In this document: positions 10,470 through 13,912 of the stretch, piece after piece
Layout: each line of letters starts with the position of its first letter
How positions within the stretch are numbered: the first letter of the stretch is position 1
NCBI GenBank assembly: GCA_905182985.1
Contig: CAJJDN010000066.1
Span: 502,481-516,392, forward strand
Length of the DNA stretch: 13,912 nt
Source of the DNA: Paramecium sonneborni
Lineage: Eukaryota > Ciliophora > Oligohymenophorea > Peniculida > Parameciidae
Reading direction: 5' to 3'
Program-made: the position numbers and the translations under genes
The notes under the pieces: model-generated
Databases searched by the model: none
What the model saw: only the letters and a program-made list of their open reading frames with translations
Told to the model about the DNA's origin: nothing

Positions 10470-11218
10470 TCAGTTTAAGTAAATACGTAAATTAAATTTT
10501 ATTCATACATTTCTCATTATAAATAGACCAATAAACTAGTATAAAAGATATAATTATTTTTTTTTATTCTTCTTTAGTCAAGGAATAATTGATAATAAAA
10601 GTAAATGATTTTTAAAAAACATATTCTTAAATGTAATATAATTTTAGATCTGTTTTCTAATTTATTAAATATTTATAATATTTTAAGATCTCTTTAGTAT
10701 TTCTTATTTATAATCTAAAATCAAAACCTAATGAAAGTCTATGATTGACAAATCTCATTTTATAGATTAGAAATAAATTCATTCATTTTTCCTAATTGTT
10801 CTATATATTCAAGCCTCTATTATTTTCTGTAAATGTTAATTCTTTAATTAAGTGATATTTACCTTAATAAAAAATTTCTGTATATTATTAAGTAATCTTC
10901 CTTAATAAATTGGCAAAACATTGGGATAAATTTGTTCATCTCTTTTTTTGATAATTAATTCTTTCAGTATTTATTTATTAAATTATTCCAACAAAATTTA
11001 TGGATGGCTTATTCTAACTCCATAAAAATGAATGATAAGGTTTATTTATTAATATTATTCTTTGTTGCATAAGATCTCATTTAAATTATCTTTATAAATA
11101 AACACTTAGTATTTAATTTTCTGTTTTCAACCAAATTTATGATTTTTATCTATAAAGTTAATTTGTTATCATCTAATTCCTAAATACAAACCTAATTTAC
11201 AATTAGGTCTTACATCAT
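10470..11218 (-). pseudogene. Cullin-like protein remnant
   Basis: On the minus strand one frame is open from 11230 to 10724 with a single TGA at 10966-10964; its first Met codons are at 11218 and 11215. It gives VCIQELDDNKLTLQIKI, MELEQAIHKFCWNNLINKY, then KEMNKFIPMFCQFIKEDYL, IIYRNFLLRQISLNQ and GKMNEFISNLQNEICQSQ. The order and spacing resemble the central cullin region: helices ending in a Cys/Leu pair, a 'phi-F-x-[YF]-[IL]' helix, the FYRxxLAxRLL-like motif, then [FY]xSxLxxMxxD. A second frame continues with FHQVLILDYKQEILK and a third with FTFIINYSLTKEEQKK near 10590-10540. Cullins are scaffolds of ubiquitin ligases. The N-terminal repeats and the C-terminal neddylation domain are missing, and the fragment ends against the WD remnant. 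Resemblance was judged by eye only; an unrelated helical protein remains possible. Confidence 0.4.
11190..11208. repeat. Perfect 8-bp inverted repeat with 3-base loop
   Basis: ACCTAATT-TAC-AATTAGGT. It lies just inside the start of the minus-strand cullin-like frame. Short palindromes are common in AT-rich DNA, but this one carries three G:C pairs per arm. Confidence 0.5.
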
Positions 11219-11429
11219 GAAATCATTATATCAATTTCATCATATACTGTCATTTAAGATAATCGAAATGTATAACTTTAGTTTATTTATAAATTCTAAA
11301 CCACTTAGATGTGTAATTTTATTTAATAAATATTTTATTTTGTTTAATTTTTTCAAATTTGATATAATGAACAGAGCACTTCGTTATTACTCCAATAATT
11401 AATAGGATCACATTTAATATAATTATTAA
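11219..11429. promoter_or_regulatory. Divergent 5' region between minus- and plus-strand genes
   Basis: The Met codons of the cullin-like minus-strand frame (11218) and of the plus-strand membrane gene (11430) are 211 bases apart and point away from each other, so both 5' ends and their promoters should lie here. This is inferred from gene layout; no promoter motif was recognised. The minus-strand frame may extend further into it (an alternative frame is open 11352-11218), which would shrink the region. Confidence 0.3.
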
Positions 11430-11433
11430 ATGT
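11410..11433. repeat. Perfect 9-bp inverted repeat over a start codon
   Basis: ACATTTAAT and ATTAAATGT are exact reverse complements separated by six bases (ATAATT). The right arm contains the ATG (11430-11432) chosen for the membrane protein gene. Confidence 0.55.
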
Positions 11434-12620
11434 AACCATACTCTAGACCAAGTAATTTAAATACAAATGGATTTTGTTAAGTGGAATAAAATTTTCACAT
11501 TTAAAATGAATTTTAATATAATAGAAATATAAATTAAGATGATCAATTTATTGAATAAAAAAGAACAAATATTTAATAGCACAATAATGTTTAGGAAGTT
11601 AGAAGTGATTTTCCAAATAATAATAATCTCAATGATGATGAAAATTAAAATACCCAATAATTTGAAACTACATAATAATAGTTAAGGGCAATTTATTTAT
11701 TTGCTTTATTAGAATCAGTTATTGCTATTATATTAATAACTTTTTTTTACTACATTAAAAGTCTTTAATAATATCTTATAGATGAAAATACACTTCAATT
11801 AAATAAACTAACATTTTATTGCATGAACATTCCTATATTTGTTCTTTTGTTTATTATTTTTATTGTATACAGTGCAAATAGAGTATAAATTTAAAATTAA
11901 TAAAGAATCCCCCTGAAGAATTCAATAAGATAGCAATATTAACCTACACTTTGGTATTTCAATATACTATTGTTTGCTATGGCATATTTTAGTTTAAAAA
12001 ATTGAATCAAGGATGTAAAAATATATTCTTATAATTAAATAATTAGTCCTTTACATTTAAATCACTTAAGGCCTTATTGTTCTTATCCTGATTATATTTA
12101 TTGTAAGGCCTAAATATAGTTTCAACTTGAGAAGTACTATTTTATAATCTATAAGGTTATTTTTTGATTGTTATTGTCTCAACCTTATTCTTAGTACTAT
12201 TTATGTCAATTTTTTTTGAAGATCTAAAATTTTGGTGGATGTTTGGGGTTCCTGTGATTGCATATTTTTTTGCCCTCAAATTATAAATATTTTGTTGGGT
12301 AATTATAACGTTTATACATATTTAGATAGATTAATCTTAGAATAATTCAATATTGGTTTTGATTCATTATGGCATATTCTAACTGATGATTTTAGTTTTC
12401 GTAATTATTATCATAATTTAAAAACATTTGTAATGAGTATTATATTGCATTTAATTATTTAACCAAGTTTTACTTAAATTTTAAATATGTTTATTCGAAA
12501 TAAATACAAAATAGAATTCTTTATTTTAGGTATTTTGTTAATTTTACTACCTTTAAGAATTATTTTTGTATTTAAAAATAATATTGAAGCATAGCCATTA
12601 TAAATAATAGAATTAATTGG
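11430..12620 (+). pseudogene. Polytopic membrane protein gene, lightly decayed
   Basis: ATG 11430 starts a frame 3 reading open for 191 codons to TGA 12003. The first 77 or so residues are polar and Gln/Asn-rich (MQPYSRPSNLNTNG, later NNNNLNDDENQNTQQFETTQ), a likely cytosolic tail, then hydrophobic helices follow: LFALLESVIAIILITFFYY, IPIFVLLFIIFIVYSA, LWYFNILLFAMAYFSL. After a disturbed stretch, frame 2 (12149-12433) gives FLIVIVSTLFLVLFMSIFF, FWWMFGVPVIAYFFALKL and LIHYGIFQLMILVFVIIIII, and frame 1 from 12433 gives FFILGILLILLPLRIIFVF. That makes about eight membrane segments. Defects are TGA 12003, a frame change near 12015-12150 (part of which a 32-base intron would explain) and another near 12410-12433. 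The reading ends at an A14 tract. Family not recognised; channel, transporter and membrane-bound RING protein are all possible. Confidence 0.6.
12015..12046 (+). other. Candidate 32-base spliceosomal intron
   Basis: GTAAAAATATATTC...AATTAG has GT/TAG ends and a length in the narrow 20-35 base range usual for Paramecium introns. Removing it joins frame 3 upstream to frame 2 downstream, the same frame as the strong membrane segments from 12149. It does not remove the TGA at 12003, and frame 2 holds further TGAs at 12089 and 12128, so the intron is possible but does not rescue the gene. Confidence 0.35.
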
Positions 12621-12634
12621 AAAAAAAAAAAAAA
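12621..12634. other. A14 tract at a tail-to-tail gene junction
   Basis: Fourteen consecutive A. The plus-strand membrane gene loses its recognisable coding character just left of it, and the minus-strand finger/coiled-coil fragment loses its own just right of it (about 12645). It marks a breakpoint between two unrelated, truncated genes. Confidence 0.5.
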
Positions 12635-12644
12635 CAAACAAAAT

Positions 12645-13036
12645 AAATAATTTAATAAGTTCCCTTTATAAGTTACTATAGAAAGATTCTGCTAGATTCA
12701 TAATTTCATTAATAAGATTAATGAATTATTTATTTTCCTGTTCAATCATATCATAAATTTAGTTTATTGATTCTGTTATATTTTCCCAAGTTCTCTTCAT
12801 CAAACCCTCAATTTGAGAGAGCATTGATTTAAAATTCATTCTTTATTTGGTTAATTCAGATTTGTCATCTATCTTAGATTCTTTAAGTTTTTTATAACAA
12901 TTTCTCCAAATCTACCAATTAGAACTGTTTATTTGATTATATCCACTCCATGAGCATAAAGGCATTCAATACACAGTTTCCTTTAACATTAACAATTATG
13001 AGGAGATATACATGTTAATGATACCTATTTGTTAAT
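12645..13036 (-). pseudogene. Cys/His finger and coiled-coil fragment (N-terminal half of the WD-repeat family)
   Basis: Read from 13036 downward: INKQVSLTCISPHNCQCQ, RKLCIECLYAHGVDIIKQ, GRFGEIVIKN, then after a frame change KESKIDDKSELTKQRMNFKS, MLSQIEGLMKRTWENITES, INQIYDMIEQENKQFINL and NEIMNLAESFYSNLQREL. The CxxxHxC...CxxC...H pattern is a B-box-like zinc site and the rest is a long amphipathic coiled coil. As I remember the family, this module precedes the linker and WD repeats. One base is missing from an A run (plus-strand T run 12888-12893), which breaks the frame between finger and coiled coil; otherwise no stop appears in about 130 codons, so decay is recent or slow. The WD half is absent: the reading ends near the A14 tract. 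No start codon was placed. Confidence 0.6.
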
Positions 13037-13510
13037 GTGCTAAGTGCAATTTATGATTTAAAAAAAAATAATGATTTTCTATTCCTTTTCTTTTATTTTT
13101 ATATTATCAAAAATTAACATTTATTTTTATAAGAAGTAATTTGAAAAGAATTGGATATTGTAAATGATATTTAATCACATCTTTGAAAATCAAACAAACA
13201 CTTTTAAGGCTTAATATAGAATTTATAAGAAAAATGAATTTATTAATAATCAATATATAAGAATATTTCTTATAACCAACAATAATTGTTATAATTCTTT
13301 TTTAATCTTCCTCATACTAATTATATATTATTTTAATCAAATATTTTATTTTAAAAATTTAAAGTAAAATGAATTATTTTTATCGAACTTCTTGAATTAT
13401 CAATAGTTAATCTGAAAAATTATTGTTTTATGTATTGATTTATTGGGTGCAATTTAAATAAAAAGTATAAATTATAATATCACAATAAATTAGATCTTAA
13501 TAATTATGGG
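13037..13510. other. AT-rich spacer without a gene
   Basis: Very low G+C with many T and A runs. No coding-like trace was found on either strand and no RNA gene is recognised. It separates the last gene remnant from the GC-richer subtelomeric block. Confidence 0.5.
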
Positions 13511-13550
13511 TTGGCTGGGATTGGCTGGGATTGGCTGGGATTGGCTGGGA
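13511..13550 (+). repeat. Tandem repeat, four perfect copies of a 10-bp unit
   Basis: TTGGCTGGGA is repeated four times without a mismatch, preceded by GGG and followed by AAGTACC. The unit is 60% G+C in a chromosome region of about 20% G+C, and the G-rich strand is the same strand that is G-rich in the telomere. It marks the sharp left edge of the subtelomeric block. Confidence 0.95.
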
Positions 13551-13561
13551 AAGTACCTCTC

Positions 13562-13641
13562 GGGGTTGGTCCTTAACTAGCACCTAATCTAGCCCAACAC
13601 TAGTACGCTAGTAATATGGTCGGGGCCGTGGAAAAAAAAGC
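13562..13641 (+). repeat. Subtelomeric unit, copy 1
   Basis: Begins with telomere-like GGGGTTGG (13562-13569) and contains AACACTAGTACGCTAGTA followed by GGGGCC and an A-rich tail ending in AAAAAGC. It matches 13807-13878 in the order of these elements, with an 8/9 match around ACTAGT and shared TAGTA, GGGCC and AAAAAGC blocks. Aligned by eye with small gaps. Confidence 0.45.
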
Positions 13642-13670
13642 AATTTTGATTTCCCTGGGGATTTAGGATT

Positions 13671-13713
13671 GGGGATAGGGGTATTTTATAAGGGATCTAT
13701 TACCCCTATCCCC
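13671..13713. repeat. 13-bp perfect inverted repeat
   Basis: GGGGATAGGGGTA (13671-13683) and its exact reverse complement TACCCCTATCCCC (13701-13713) are separated by 17 bases. The arms could form a stable hairpin, or the G runs could form other structures. Nothing shows that it is a terminator. Confidence 0.9.
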
Positions 13714-13793
13714 TTCCCCAAAAGTGATAGGTGATTGGGGAATAATGTAGTTTTAAGAGAAATTTACATTGAACATTACTTTAATGTACTTCT

Positions 13794-13813
13794 GGGTTTG
13801 GGTTTAGGGTTAG
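13794..13813 (+). repeat. Interstitial telomeric tract
   Basis: GGGTTTGGGTTTAGGGTTAG: two exact GGGTTT repeats followed by decayed ones, 70 bases before the terminal telomere and in the same orientation. It may be a remnant of an earlier chromosome end. Confidence 0.75.
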
Positions 13814-13878
13814 TTTTCGCTACCACAATACTCTACCACTAGTTGCGTAGTATTAAGGGTGGGCCTGTTACAAAAAGC
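13807..13878 (+). repeat. Subtelomeric unit, copy 2
   Basis: Begins with the last telomere-like part of the interstitial tract (GGGTTAG), contains ACCACTAGTTGCGTAGTA, then GTGGGCC and a tail ending CAAAAAGC just before the terminal telomere. Partner of 13562-13641. Confidence 0.45.
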
Positions 13879-13881
13879 TGA

Positions 13882-13912
13882 GGTTGGGTTTGGGTTTGGG
13901 TTTGGGGTTGGG
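13882..13912 (+). repeat. Terminal telomere
   Basis: GGTT, three GGGTTT, one GGGGTT and GGG, running to the end of the window. A mix of GGGTTT and GGGGTT repeats is characteristic of Paramecium. The G-rich strand is 5' to 3' toward the edge, as required at a right chromosome end. Only 31 bases are present, far shorter than a natural telomere, so the sequence probably stops inside it. Confidence 0.95.

Noticed and set aside
11217..11402. Plus-strand 61-codon frame
   Set aside because: It overlaps the divergent 5' region and the start of the cullin-like minus-strand reading; composition is plain Phe/Ile/Asn/Leu with no motif.
11457..11657. Minus-strand 66-codon hydrophobic frame
   Set aside because: It is the reverse complement of the Gln/Asn-rich N-terminal coding of the plus-strand membrane gene; such shadows are hydrophobic by construction.
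11992..12011. GT...AG 20-mer that would remove the TGA at 12003
   Set aside because: The GTTTAA start is atypical for Paramecium introns, and splicing it leads into a frame that soon reaches another TGA.
12635..12813. Continuation of the plus-strand frame 1 reading of the membrane gene past the A14 tract
   Set aside because: The frame stays open, but the minus strand here encodes a convincing coiled coil, so the plus-strand reading is its shadow.
1..13912. Retained internal eliminated sequences, transposons or a CRISPR array
   Set aside because: TA-bounded intervals are too frequent in such DNA to call an eliminated sequence without germline data; no transposase motif and no regularly spaced repeats were seen.

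Overview
The window looks like the right end of a macronuclear chromosome of a Paramecium (most likely a P. aurelia-group species). Three things point there. The last 31 bases are a mixed GGGTTT/GGGGTT telomere with the G-rich strand running outward. The DNA is very AT-rich, roughly a quarter G+C by eye. Coding-like signal appears only when TAA and TAG are read as glutamine and TGA is the sole stop; under the standard code nothing longer than about 66 codons is open. All translations below use that ciliate code, were made by hand, and could not be tested by database search.

Nearly every gene trace carries in-frame TGA codons, frameshifts or missing ends, so this reads as a subtelomeric gene graveyard. 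From left to right: a WD-repeat-protein linker fragment (2-271, +); an unrecognised decayed gene (351-1375, +); a WD-repeat fragment (1647-2323, +); a very large decayed gene for a cysteine-rich, probably cell-surface protein (about 2492-8378, +, three entries); an unrecognised helical remnant (8508-9293, +); about 740 bases with no assignable gene but one GC-rich patch; an internally deleted WD-repeat fragment (10032-10413, +); a cullin-like remnant on the minus strand (11218-10470); a divergent 5' region; a polytopic membrane protein gene, the least decayed gene here (11430 to about 12620, +); and a minus-strand zinc-finger plus coiled-coil fragment (13036-12645) that meets the membrane gene tail to tail at an A14 tract.

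Four separate pieces (2-271, 1647-2323, 10032-10413, 12645-13036) appear to come from one expanded Paramecium family, organised as Cys/His finger, coiled coil, linker and WD repeats. They lie in both orientations and cover different parts of the protein, which implies repeated duplication, deletion and rearrangement near the chromosome end.

The last 400 bases differ from the rest: four perfect copies of a 10-bp GC-rich unit, a 13-bp perfect inverted repeat, two diverged copies of a subtelomeric unit of about 75-80 bp that each begin with a telomere-like string, an interstitial telomeric tract, and then the terminal telomere. No intact gene, rRNA, tRNA, CRISPR array or intact transposon was recognised.
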